Shown: positions 36,445 through 44,916 of the stretch, one piece after another
Layout: each line of letters starts with the position of its first letter
How positions within the stretch are numbered: position 1 is the stretch's first letter
Origin: GCA-2732755 sp965228265
Lineage (GTDB): Bacteria; Planctomycetota; Phycisphaerae; Phycisphaerales; UBA1924
Assembly (NCBI GenBank): GCA_965228265.1
Contig: OZ245804.1
Coordinates: 806,001 to 870,000 of the forward strand
Length of the DNA stretch: 64,000 bases
Direction: 5' to 3'
Notes under the pieces: model-generated
Databases searched by the model: none
Told to the model about the DNA's origin: nothing
What the model saw: the letters and a program-made list of their open reading frames with translations, nothing else
Translations under genes and position numbers: made by a program

Positions 36445-36792
36445 TTACGAGAGCGCGTAGTGGTTGCCGCATTCGGGGCACTGGCCTCGATCTGACAGAC
36501 CCGTGAGGTCGTATTCGCACTTCGGGCATGAGTTTGTCGATGGTTTCTTCTCGGCTTTGGACCACCGGATCAGTGCGCGTGCGTGGAGCACGCAGAAGAG
36601 CGCGTTGAAAACGATGCCCGGGGGTGAGTCGATGAGGATGTTGAGCGCGACGAAGAAGACGCTGCTGAGGGCGCCCCAGATGAAGGCGTCGCGGTGTTTG
36701 TCGCCGACGCGCCAGAGGTAGACGCACATAAAGGCGACGGCGAGCCAGTCGGTGCCGTAGTACTGGAAGGCGTATTTGGTGATGAGTTCCAT
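36445..36792 (-). CDS. small zinc-ribbon membrane protein
   Basis: The 115-residue protein has membrane segments at about residues 12-28, 39-54 and 58-75. It ends in a zinc ribbon, SCPKCEYDLTGL then QCPECGNHYALS. It is the smallest and cleanest of three such proteins in this window. It begins 23 bases after the Gfo/Idh/MocA gene on the same strand, so the two may form an operon. Ribbon proteins of this style recur in Phycisphaerae; their role is unknown. Confidence 0.7.
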   Translation of the reverse strand: MELITKYAFQYYGTDWLAVAFMCVYLWRVGDKHRDAFIWGALSSVFFVALNILIDSPPGIVFNALFCVLHARALIRWSKAEKKPSTNSCPKCEYDLTGLSDRGQCPECGNHYALS

Positions 36793-36815
36793 GCGTGAGG
36801 ATAGGGCGTGCGGCC

Positions 36816-37940
36816 CTACCGCCTGTGGGCATGGCTGCGGGTCTGGCGGCGGGCTTCATCCAGGATCTCGGCGACGGCGATGTTGAGGTCGAGGGCCGAG
36901 AGCGGGTCGACGTCGCATTCGCCGCGGATCACGTGGCGGAGATAGGTCCATTCGTTCTGGTAGTCGTCCGGCAGCGGCGGGGGCGTGAGCGGCTTGGCGG
37001 GCTGGTCGGGTGCGCGTGTTGAGAGCGTGTCCCATTTGCCGGCGTGGATGGATCCCTGCTCGGTGTGGATGTCCATCTCTTTGTTGTCGTGCGTCCAGGC
37101 CCAGGATGCCTGGATGATTGCGGTAGCGCTCTCGAACTCGAGGATGATGGTTGCATCGTCGTCGACGTGTGGGTAGGTGTCGGGTTTGAGCGTGCTCGCT
37201 GTGGCGGTGATCGAGTGCGGCTCTTGGCCTTGCATCATCCAGAGGGCGAGTGCGCTGCCGTAGCAGCCGAAATCGACGAGTGCGCCGCCGCCGTTCTGGG
37301 CGGGATCGGTGAGCCATTCGAGGAACTCTTCGGCGCATCCGATCTCGCGCGGGCCGGGGTGGCCGTGGCGGAAGACCATTTTGCGGACGGGCGCCATCTC
37401 GCCGGAGTCAACAAGCCGCTTGGCTTCACGGACGGAGGCGTACCAGCTTGTTTCATAGTTGGTAAGCACGAGGACGCCGTGATGACGGGCCGCGTGTGCG
37501 ATGCGGGCCGCGTCGGAGGCCGAGAAGGCGAGCGGCTTTTCGACGAGTGTGTGCACGCCACGCGCGGCGCATGTTTCGACGACGCTTGCATGGTCGGCGA
37601 TCGAGGTCATGACGCTGGCGGCTTCGGGCCGGGTTTCTTCGAGCATGCGCTCGAGGTTGTCGTAGCGGAGCGAGGGGTCGATGTTGTATTTGCTCGCGAG
37701 TCGATCGAAGAGAGCCTTGTTGGGTTCGTAGATGCCGACGAGATCGATGTCGTCGCGGTGTTCGGCGTTCCAGAGGAGCCCCTCTGCGTGGCCGTGGACC
37801 AGGCCGACGATGACGATGCGCATGGGCCCGGTGGCCAGGGAATAGCGGATCGGCGCGGCGGGTGTTTCGTTCGATTGGTGTCGATGCGCGGCGCAGCCGG
37901 TGAGTACAACGGCGAGCACGGCGAGAATGGCTGCTTTCAT
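36816..37940 (-). CDS. Gfo/Idh/MocA family oxidoreductase with lipoprotein signal
   Basis: The 374-residue protein has a signal with lipobox Leu-Thr-Gly-Cys at Cys16. A nucleotide-binding Rossmann domain follows (from MRIVIVGLVHGHAEG) with the family motif VEKPLAF near residue 135, then the alpha/beta C-terminal domain. Such enzymes oxidise or reduce sugars and related compounds with NAD(P). An exported, lipid-anchored version is unusual but known in bacteria that send these enzymes through Tat or use tightly bound cofactor. No twin arginine is present here. An AraC regulator gene lies 25 bases upstream on the same strand. Confidence 0.85.
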   Translation of the reverse strand: MKAAILAVLAVVLTGCAAHRHQSNETPAAPIRYSLATGPMRIVIVGLVHGHAEGLLWNAEHRDDIDLVGIYEPNKALFDRLASKYNIDPSLRYDNLERMLEETRPEAASVMTSIADHASVVETCAARGVHTLVEKPLAFSASDAARIAHAARHHGVLVLTNYETSWYASVREAKRLVDSGEMAPVRKMVFRHGHPGPREIGCAEEFLEWLTDPAQNGGGALVDFGCYGSALALWMMQGQEPHSITATASTLKPDTYPHVDDDATIILEFESATAIIQASWAWTHDNKEMDIHTEQGSIHAGKWDTLSTRAPDQPAKPLTPPPLPDDYQNEWTYLRHVIRGECDVDPLSALDLNIAVAEILDEARRQTRSHAHRR

Positions 37941-37965
37941 GGGGCGATCTTACCGGGGGGTGGTA

Positions 37966-38841
37966 TCACGCGTGTCGCAAAGCCGACGGCGGCGAGCCGA
38001 ACTCGTTTGACCATGACGAAGTGAAGTGGGCGTGGCTGGAGAAGCCGAGGTCATGGGCGATGCTGGTGATGGTGTGATCCGACCAGACGAGTCGCTCGGC
38101 TGCGGTTCGGAGTCTGAGGCGCATCCAGTACTGCCCGATGGTCATGCCGACGTCGCGTTTGAAGATCCGGCAGAGGTGGTAGGGCGAGGCGTGGACACGC
38201 CGGGCGAGTTCCTCGATCCCGAAGCGGTTGGTGCTTGCGGGGTCGTCGAGGAACTGGGCGAGCGAGGACTTGGTGTTCTGAATGAGTTCGCGGTGTGCGC
38301 GCTGTGTGGCTTTGCTCGGCAGCGCGCGGGGTCTGTGTGTATGCCGACCGGCGGCGACGACAAGCGTGCGGACAATCTCCGTGAGTGCCGACTCAATCTC
38401 GATGGCGCTCTGGGCCGGGCGGCGCATGAGCGATCGGCTCAGTTCGTGCTGTGCGCGTGTGACGTCTGAGACGGCGGGCCCGGCGGAGAAGGGGAACGCC
38501 TCGGCGGGTGTGGGGAGCTGCGCTTCTTCGAGGGCCTCGTTGAGCAGTTCTTGGGAGGGGTTGATGAAGACGCATCGGTCGCCACGCGGAGAGATGAGTC
38601 GTCGCTTGTAGGGTTCGCCCGCGCGGTAATACACGACGGAATTCGGATCAACGACCTCGTTGCGCAGCGAAGCGCGGTCGATCACAAGACTGGTCCACGG
38701 GATGGCGATCACCGGCTTGCAACCGATGACGTTCTCCTGATTCCAAAGCGGATCTGTGGGTAAACAGTTCCAGAGGCCGATCAGGCACCAGCTCGATTCG
38801 AAGAGCTCTGTATTGAGCGGGAACTGTCTTGTGAGCGACAT
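37966..38841 (-). CDS. AraC family transcriptional regulator
   Basis: The 291-residue protein has the two C-terminal helix-turn-helix motifs of AraC: IEELARRVHASPYHLCRIFK, then ITSIAHDLGFSSHAHFTSSW. The N-terminal 190 residues would bind an effector and show cupin-like features (EVVDPNSVVYYRAGE). It lies 25 bases from the oxidoreductase gene and may control it. Upstream of its start, 44 bases separate it from the first dockerin-protein gene on the same strand. Confidence 0.9.
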   Translation of the reverse strand: MSLTRQFPLNTELFESSWCLIGLWNCLPTDPLWNQENVIGCKPVIAIPWTSLVIDRASLRNEVVDPNSVVYYRAGEPYKRRLISPRGDRCVFINPSQELLNEALEEAQLPTPAEAFPFSAGPAVSDVTRAQHELSRSLMRRPAQSAIEIESALTEIVRTLVVAAGRHTHRPRALPSKATQRAHRELIQNTKSSLAQFLDDPASTNRFGIEELARRVHASPYHLCRIFKRDVGMTIGQYWMRLRLRTAAERLVWSDHTITSIAHDLGFSSHAHFTSSWSNEFGSPPSALRHA

Positions 38842-38885
38842 ATCGACACCAAATCAACAACGACCAGTGCTGATTCTATCGGGTG

Positions 38886-39698
38886 TCAGTTGCAGCCGGC
38901 GTTGTAATTGCTGACCCATGCGGAAAAATCGGCGGGCGAGCAGACGTTGTCGCCGTTCTGATCGCATTCGGACGCCATGGTGTTAAACGCGGCAACCCAT
39001 GCGCTGAAGTCCGCGGGCGTGACGGCGCCGTCGCCGTTGGTGTCGGCGGGGCAATCGGGTTCCGGCACGGGTCCGATCGCGATGACAGTGGTGCTGCCCG
39101 TCAGTGTGACAGTGGCGCCCGTGTCGGGGTCGGTGCCGGAACTGTCGATGGGGAGCAAAACGGAGAGGGTGACTTCGCCCGTGTCGATATTCACCGTGCC
39201 CGAGATATCGATGGGTGTTTGAGTGAGTGTTGAGAGATCGACCGTTGTGCCTCCGACCGCGCCTCCAACGGCGCCTGTGCCCGAGATGTTGATGATGCCC
39301 GCGGTTTCGTTGGGAATGCCGCTGACCAGAAAGGAGCCGTCGGGCATGACCGCGCCGGAGGCCGGCGGCGTGCCGTCGGGCATCGCCAGCGACAGATCGT
39401 CTGCGGTCGCGGTGACGGTGCCGAGGAAGCTGTAATCGAAGAAGAAGGACAGCGGCCCGGCGTTGAGTTCGTAATCAATGAGCGTGATGGTCGAGGGCGA
39501 TGTGTAGCTGTCGAGCTCGATCTGCATCGATCCGGTCAGTTCGGCCGAGTCCGAATCGGTTTGCGCACCGAGGGCGGTGTCGAGCGTGACGTTGAGGCTG
39601 ATCGAGGATTGAGCCGGGTCAACGACGAGATCCGCTGGTTGGGCGGTGGTGTTGCTGGCGAGAATGGTTGCGATGCACATCGAGACTGACCGCTTCAT
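38886..39698 (-). CDS. secreted dockerin-tailed protein, unknown body
   Basis: The 270-residue protein starts at the ATG at 39698 (MKRSVSMCIA) with a signal peptide ending near Thr-Ala-Gln. The body (about 25-205) is Thr/Ser/Gly rich, beta-like and has no cysteine. The last 58 residues are the paired dockerin tail: CPADTNGDGAVTPADFSAW, then CDQNGDNVCSPADFSAW, ending NYNAGCN. Each half carries a DxNxDGxxxxxD (or close) calcium loop. The body fold is not recognised. Confidence 0.85.
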   Translation of the reverse strand: MKRSVSMCIATILASNTTAQPADLVVDPAQSSISLNVTLDTALGAQTDSDSAELTGSMQIELDSYTSPSTITLIDYELNAGPLSFFFDYSFLGTVTATADDLSLAMPDGTPPASGAVMPDGSFLVSGIPNETAGIINISGTGAVGGAVGGTTVDLSTLTQTPIDISGTVNIDTGEVTLSVLLPIDSSGTDPDTGATVTLTGSTTVIAIGPVPEPDCPADTNGDGAVTPADFSAWVAAFNTMASECDQNGDNVCSPADFSAWVSNYNAGCN

Positions 39699-39723
39699 GC
39701 GTGGCTCCGTTTGTTGGCGTGGC

Positions 39724-39760
39724 AGAGAAACGCCGACCCCGGCTTTCACCGGGGTCGGCG
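39724..39760 (-). terminator. hairpin after the trypsin-like protease gene
   Basis: GCCGACCCCGG (39732-39742) pairs perfectly with CCGGGGTCGGC (39749-39759). On the minus strand GTTTCTC follows. It lies about 20 bases after the stop codon of the protease gene. Confidence 0.7.
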
Positions 39761-39779
39761 CGAATGGAACGAGACGATA

Positions 39780-41927
39780 TCAGTTGCAGCCGGCGTTGTA
39801 GTTGGCAACCCAGGCCGAGAAGTCGGCGGGCGTGCAGGCGCCGTCGTTGTTCTGATCGCAACCGGCGCTCATGGTGTTGAACGCGGCGACCCAGGCGCTG
39901 AAGTCGGCGGGGCTGAGGATGCCGTCGCCGTTGGTGTCGGCGAGGCAGTCGTCTTCATCGCAGACGAAGGACCGGATGCTGAAGGCGTCGACCGCGGACT
40001 CGGCGACGGTCGCGGTGCCGGTGTCCTGGCTCGTGAATCGGACCACGATCTGGCTCGTGGGCGTGACGAAGTCGGCCACGCGGAAGGTGCGCTCCTGCCA
40101 GCCGCCGCTGGAGCCGCTGATGGTTTCGAGCGTGGTCCACGATGAGCCGCCGTTGTTGGAGATGCTGGCGATGAAGGGGTCGCCGCCGCCGGTGTCGTTG
40201 GTTTCGTGGTGGACGGCGTAGGTGAGGACGGCTTCGGGGTTGCTGGAGAGGTCGTAGGTGGCGGTGATGAGGGTGACGACGCCGCCGTCGACGTCCTCGT
40301 TGAGCGAGTTGCCGGTGACCCAGCACTGTCCCGAGCCGTCGTAGTCGGCGGAGGGGTCGCTTCGGCCGTAGTCACCCGGCACGCCGCGGTCCCAGGCGCC
40401 GGTGCTGGCGGTGGATGAGGTGGTCCAGCCCGGATCCGTGTTCATGTCGAGATCGACGGTGACCACGGTGCCGGTGGCGATGACGCTGTCGTAGTCGCCG
40501 GAGGATGGGTTGGTGTAGCTCTGCCCCATGGTGTCGTCGACCCAGAACGAGAACGAGACGTTCTCGAGGCAGGCGCCGCCGGGGAGTGCCGCTTCGTAGT
40601 TTTCGCCGCCGAGGTGTGAGAGCGGGATGGTGACCGCGCCGTTGCCGTCGTCGTAGACCATCTCGGCAGTGGCGGGGTCGGGGATGATCGCGCCGTTGGC
40701 GGCGATGTTGACGGCGACGGTCGTGCCGCTGGGCGGCACGGTGTCGGGCAGGCCGCTGGGGAACGTGAACGTCGGGCCCTGCTGGACACAGACGCCGGCG
40801 GGGTTGGCGAGAGCGTTGACCACGCCAGAGTGGTTCACCCACGTGCCCGAGTTGTTGCCGCCACCGGAGAAGCAGCCGCCGTGGGTGTGGATGCCGATGG
40901 CCATGCCCGTGGCTTCATCGATGACGGGCGAGCCGGAGTTGCCGCCCGTGGTGTCCATGCCGTAGGCGAGCGCGTTGCCCGAGAGGCTGAAGAAGGGGCC
41001 CGCGTGTGTTTTCTGCACGGCGTACCAGGTGCAGGGGGCGAGGCTGGAGGAGACGGAGCCGTAGCCCGTCACGCGTGCGTTGGCCGCGGTGGGCGTGCTG
41101 AAGTCGAGCTCGTACCAGTCGCCCATGGCCTGCCAGGGTTTGAGACCTGTGTTGGAGTTGGGGAACGCGCCGAGGTAGCCCCAGTCGTTGCCCACGCCCC
41201 CGCCGCCGTTGGTCTGCTGGGAGGCGGCGTCAACGGCGTACTGGTCTTCGGGTCCGGGGTGGTTGATCCCGCTGAAGGAGCAGGAGTTGTTGGAGAGGGG
41301 GACGTTGAACTGGACGACGTTGATGTCGTTGTTGAGGCCGCCGTTGCAGTGACCCGCGGTGAGGAAGCAGTGCTCGCTGTCGTTGATCATCCAGGCGGTG
41401 CAGCCGATGGGCAGGGCGCGTGCGGCTCTGGGGTCGCTGCTGAGGACGCGGTCGTCTGTTGAGCCGCAGATGGATTCTTCGTAGGTGGGCGGCGAGCCAG
41501 CGATAACGGAGCTCATGATGAGTTCGTTGGGACCGGAGTTCGGGTAGGCCATGAGTTCGACGAGCACGGTGTCGCCGTTGAAGTAGGCGGAGGTGTATCG
41601 CCACTGATCGATGGAGACCTTGTCGAGGTACTGCACCGCGCCGTCCTCGAGCGAGGTGATGCGGAGGTAGGACTCGTTGCCGAGTTCTTTGCTGCCGGCG
41701 AAGGAGACCTCATCGAAGCGCAGGCGGAGCCAGTCGGCGTCCTGCACGGAGATGACCTCGGAGATGACGGGCGCCAGCTCGGAGCCGGTGTTGATCACCT
41801 GGCCCGAGTTGATGTCGACCTCGGCATCGAACTGCGGGATGGGGTTGGGCTGGGTTGTTTGGGCGGTAGCGGCGCAGGCCATGCCGGCGGCGGCAACAAC
41901 ACAAAGGATGTGTGCGGATCGTGTCAT
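39780..41927 (-). CDS. secreted trypsin-like serine protease with dockerin tail
   Basis: The 715-residue protein has a signal peptide (about residues 1-22) and an N-terminal region. A chymotrypsin-fold domain follows with His193 (LTAGHC), Asp248 (GNDWG) and Ser331 (GGNSGSP), so the full catalytic triad is present. Residues about 385-640 form further beta domains, including one that looks like a carbohydrate-binding jelly roll (YAVHHETNDTGGGDPF). The dockerin tail ends NYNAGCN. The ATG at 41927 is preceded by GGAG. It is probably an extracellular protease attached through its tail. Confidence 0.9.
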   Translation of the reverse strand: MTRSAHILCVVAAAGMACAATAQTTQPNPIPQFDAEVDINSGQVINTGSELAPVISEVISVQDADWLRLRFDEVSFAGSKELGNESYLRITSLEDGAVQYLDKVSIDQWRYTSAYFNGDTVLVELMAYPNSGPNELIMSSVIAGSPPTYEESICGSTDDRVLSSDPRAARALPIGCTAWMINDSEHCFLTAGHCNGGLNNDINVVQFNVPLSNNSCSFSGINHPGPEDQYAVDAASQQTNGGGGVGNDWGYLGAFPNSNTGLKPWQAMGDWYELDFSTPTAANARVTGYGSVSSSLAPCTWYAVQKTHAGPFFSLSGNALAYGMDTTGGNSGSPVIDEATGMAIGIHTHGGCFSGGGNNSGTWVNHSGVVNALANPAGVCVQQGPTFTFPSGLPDTVPPSGTTVAVNIAANGAIIPDPATAEMVYDDGNGAVTIPLSHLGGENYEAALPGGACLENVSFSFWVDDTMGQSYTNPSSGDYDSVIATGTVVTVDLDMNTDPGWTTSSTASTGAWDRGVPGDYGRSDPSADYDGSGQCWVTGNSLNEDVDGGVVTLITATYDLSSNPEAVLTYAVHHETNDTGGGDPFIASISNNGGSSWTTLETISGSSGGWQERTFRVADFVTPTSQIVVRFTSQDTGTATVAESAVDAFSIRSFVCDEDDCLADTNGDGILSPADFSAWVAAFNTMSAGCDQNNDGACTPADFSAWVANYNAGCN

Positions 41928-42121
41928 TTCTTTGACTCCGTGATATCAACTCTTGGATGTGGACGAGCTGGCCCGAGGTGGTTGCCGCGACCGGAATCGA
42001 TCAACACACACAACCAGAGGCCGACCGGAACTCCCCCTTCGGCTCCAGAGTACCGGATAGGCGGGGGGTCGTGGAACCCCGCAGATACGAATAAGGCGGC
42101 GTTATCGGCTGGTTTGGCGCA

Positions 42122-42152
42122 TGAAAGAGGCCCCTCCTCTCGGAGGGGCCCC
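42122..42152 (-). terminator. terminator after the 861-residue propeller gene
   Basis: GGCCCCTCC (42129-42137) pairs with GGAGGGGCC (42142-42150), with TCTTTC following on the minus strand. Confidence 0.75.
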
Positions 42153-42189
42153 GTTTGATGGCTGGGATTTGTTTCAGAGCCGGATCGGG

Positions 42190-42246
42190 TTACGGGCAGC
42201 CGGCGTTGTAGTTGGCGACCCAGGCGCTGAAGTCGGCCGGGCTGCA
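42190..42246 (-). repeat. dockerin DNA repeat, copy identical to 51710-51766
   Basis: This 57-base run, from the stop codon into the tail, is identical to 51710-51766, although the two proteins share nothing outside the tail. Confidence 0.9.
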
Positions 42247-44775
42247 CATGCCGTCGTTGTTCTGGTCACAGAGCGGGCCGTTGGAGTTGAATTGGGCGAC
42301 CCAGGCGCTGAAGTCGGCCGGCGAGACCATGCCGTCGCCGTTGGTGTCGGCAAGGCAGTCGACGGCTTCCTTGGCGACGACAATGCCGTCGGCGCTGGGC
42401 GCGGCGAACGCGATGACCGAGCCGTCGGCGCTGGCGCCGGCGTTTGCGACGGGCTGTCCGATATCGACCTGATCGACGACTGCAAGCGACGTGGTGTCGA
42501 TGACGGTCATCTCACCCTCGCGGGTCTCGCTGAAGGTGCCGTTGCCCGCGGTGGTCGAGCCGTTGCCGCCGCCGACACGCAGCTCGGAGGCGTCGCTGCT
42601 CAGCGAAGCGCCCATCGGGCGGTAGGGCAGGGCGATGGTGGACGTCTGCGAGAGGGTAGCAAGATCGAGCACGCCGACGTTCGAGTCGCCCCAGTTGAGG
42701 ACGAACGCGCGGTCGCTGCCGGGCATGGCCACGACATCGAAGGGGCTGTCGCCGGTGGGGATCTGACCCACGAGCGATGCGGTGCCCCCGGCGAAGTCGT
42801 AGACGTAGACGCGGTCGCCGTCGCGATCGGACACGATGATGCGCGTGCCCTCCGGGTTCCAGGCGACACGGGTCGGGAAGGTGCCGGCGGGAGTGCTCTG
42901 GGAGACCGTCATCGAGGCGGTGTCGAGGATGATGAGCTCGTCGGTGAAGGAGCTTGCGATGGCGAGGTATGCGCCGTCGGGCGAGAGCGAGATCTGTGAG
43001 TTCTGCGAGTAGCTGTAGCCCACGCCGCCCAGGTTGCCGGTGCTGGTGAGCCCGCCGACGAATGTGGCTGTGTTGAGGTCGAGCTTGCGGATGCCGTCGC
43101 CGCTGGCGATCTGCGCGAGGTAGGCGTAGTTGCTGTCTGGCGAGATCTCGACCTGTGCGATGCGCCTTGCCGAGGGGACAGCCGTGGTGGTTCCGGTCGC
43201 CATGTCAACGATGCTGACGGTGTAGCCGTCGAGGTTGACGACGACGGCCTTCGAGCCGTCGGGCGTGATGGCGACCTCGCCCGGGCGCTCGTCGAGCGGG
43301 GCGCTTGCCAGCTTGGCGCCGGTGGCGGCGTTGAAGATGGTGAGGTTATCGCTGAAGACGTTGCTCGAGACGGCGCGTGTGCCGTCGGCGCTCACCGCGG
43401 TGTGGCGGGAGATGTCGCCCTCGGGGTCGGGGCCCGTGCGGCCGTAGTAGAGCAGCGAGGGCGTCGCGTCGGACTCGACCACGACGAGGTCATCGCCGAA
43501 GGTCGTCGAGATCATCGCGGCCTGATCGCTCGTGGGGCTGACCGCACCGAACGAGGCGGAGACGAAATCGTTGGCGCGGGCGAGCACGGCTCCGGTGGCG
43601 AAGTCGATGATCGCGCCGGAGAAGCCGACGCCCACAGCCCGCGTGCGCGATGCGTTTGCGATGACGTCGTTCAGGTTGGACGTGTTGAGTGCGGCGCTGA
43701 AGGTGTCGGTGTTCAGGTCGAGGTGACGCGCGGCGTTCTGGAAGGCGATGACCGCGGCCGAGCCGTCGGCGTTGAGCGCGACGGGCCCGTTGCAACGAGC
43801 CGGGCCGACGATGCTGCGATCGACCGTGCGTGTGACGCCGTCGATCACGGTGACGACGCCTGGGTCGATGGCGTGTCCGACGAGGATGGTCGAGCCGTCA
43901 CCCGAGATATCGATACCCGCCGGGTCGGTGTCGGCAAGCGCGAGATCGGTGCGGGCGCCGGTCGCGATGTCGATGAACGCGAGCACGTCGTCGAATCGGC
44001 CCGGGAAAGCGATCGTCGAGCTGTCAACGAAGACCAGCGGCGTGGTGTAGCGGAAGTCGACGACGGCCGCTTCGGTGCTGAACGAGAGTGTCTGCGTGAA
44101 GCCGGGCGTCGCGATCGTGCGGACGACGGTGTTGGTGTTCAGGTCGATGACGTGGAAGTCCGAGTCCACGCCGCAACCGATCGCCGCGAGCGAGCCGTCG
44201 GGCGAGATGCTGACGGAACCGGGGCCGTCGCCGACGTTGACGACGGTTTCAGCGCCGGTGGCGAGGTCCACGATGGTGGCGGTGTCGTCGGCGTAGTTGG
44301 CGACCACGGCCCGCGTGCCATCGGGCGTGATGTCCATCGCGAAGGGCAGCGACGAGAGCGGGATGGTGTCGGTCACGGTCTGTGTAGCCGCGTCGAAGAC
44401 CGTGATGTTCTGGCTCGAGCGGCTCAGGATCAGGATCTCGGAGCCGTCGGGCGAGTAGGTGATGTCGGCGCCCATGTCGGCTTCGGGATCTTCGCCGATC
44501 TCGAGCAGCGAGGGCGGATCGAAAGGCACGGCCCCGATGTCGGGGCCCGTGCCTTCGCTCGGGTTGAGTTGAATGGTCGTCCAGGCGGGCGCGATGACCT
44601 CGATCGTGGCGAGATCGCCATCGGGTGAATCGAGCTCGCCGATAACACGCACGATCGCGTCGGACGAATCGACCGCAACGATGTGTGAGAGTTCATCGGG
44701 CACGTTCTGCGCTGCGGCGGAACATGCGATGGCGAATCCTGCAGAAATAAACAATGCGCGTGCGGATGCGTTCAT
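42190..44775 (-). CDS. secreted beta-propeller protein with dockerin tail
   Basis: The 861-residue protein starts at the ATG at 44775 (MNASARALFI) with a signal peptide to about residue 23. The body is a series of YVTN-like propeller blades, each with a pattern such as ITPDGTRAVVANYADDTATI or ISPDGSLAAIG; about 15 blade-like units can be counted by eye. There is no catalytic motif, so it is likely a binding or scaffold protein. The tail (last 58 residues) has CLADTNGDGMVSPADFSAW and CDQNNDGMCSPADFSAW and ends NYNAGCP. The first 57 bases of the tail on the plus strand are identical to those at 51710. Confidence 0.9.
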   Translation of the reverse strand: MNASARALFISAGFAIACSAAAQNVPDELSHIVAVDSSDAIVRVIGELDSPDGDLATIEVIAPAWTTIQLNPSEGTGPDIGAVPFDPPSLLEIGEDPEADMGADITYSPDGSEILILSRSSQNITVFDAATQTVTDTIPLSSLPFAMDITPDGTRAVVANYADDTATIVDLATGAETVVNVGDGPGSVSISPDGSLAAIGCGVDSDFHVIDLNTNTVVRTIATPGFTQTLSFSTEAAVVDFRYTTPLVFVDSSTIAFPGRFDDVLAFIDIATGARTDLALADTDPAGIDISGDGSTILVGHAIDPGVVTVIDGVTRTVDRSIVGPARCNGPVALNADGSAAVIAFQNAARHLDLNTDTFSAALNTSNLNDVIANASRTRAVGVGFSGAIIDFATGAVLARANDFVSASFGAVSPTSDQAAMISTTFGDDLVVVESDATPSLLYYGRTGPDPEGDISRHTAVSADGTRAVSSNVFSDNLTIFNAATGAKLASAPLDERPGEVAITPDGSKAVVVNLDGYTVSIVDMATGTTTAVPSARRIAQVEISPDSNYAYLAQIASGDGIRKLDLNTATFVGGLTSTGNLGGVGYSYSQNSQISLSPDGAYLAIASSFTDELIILDTASMTVSQSTPAGTFPTRVAWNPEGTRIIVSDRDGDRVYVYDFAGGTASLVGQIPTGDSPFDVVAMPGSDRAFVLNWGDSNVGVLDLATLSQTSTIALPYRPMGASLSSDASELRVGGGNGSTTAGNGTFSETREGEMTVIDTTSLAVVDQVDIGQPVANAGASADGSVIAFAAPSADGIVVAKEAVDCLADTNGDGMVSPADFSAWVAQFNSNGPLCDQNNDGMCSPADFSAWVANYNAGCP

Positions 44776-44916
44776 GGCTCTCCTCTCGTGAGTAACGAAC
44801 CCAACGGACAAATCGTGGGGGAGGCCAGATTACCATCGCGCAATCGGATATCCAAGCCTGATTTCAGATCAACCAGAGCGATGTACACACACCGAATTGT
44901 TTAGTCGCATATCAGC

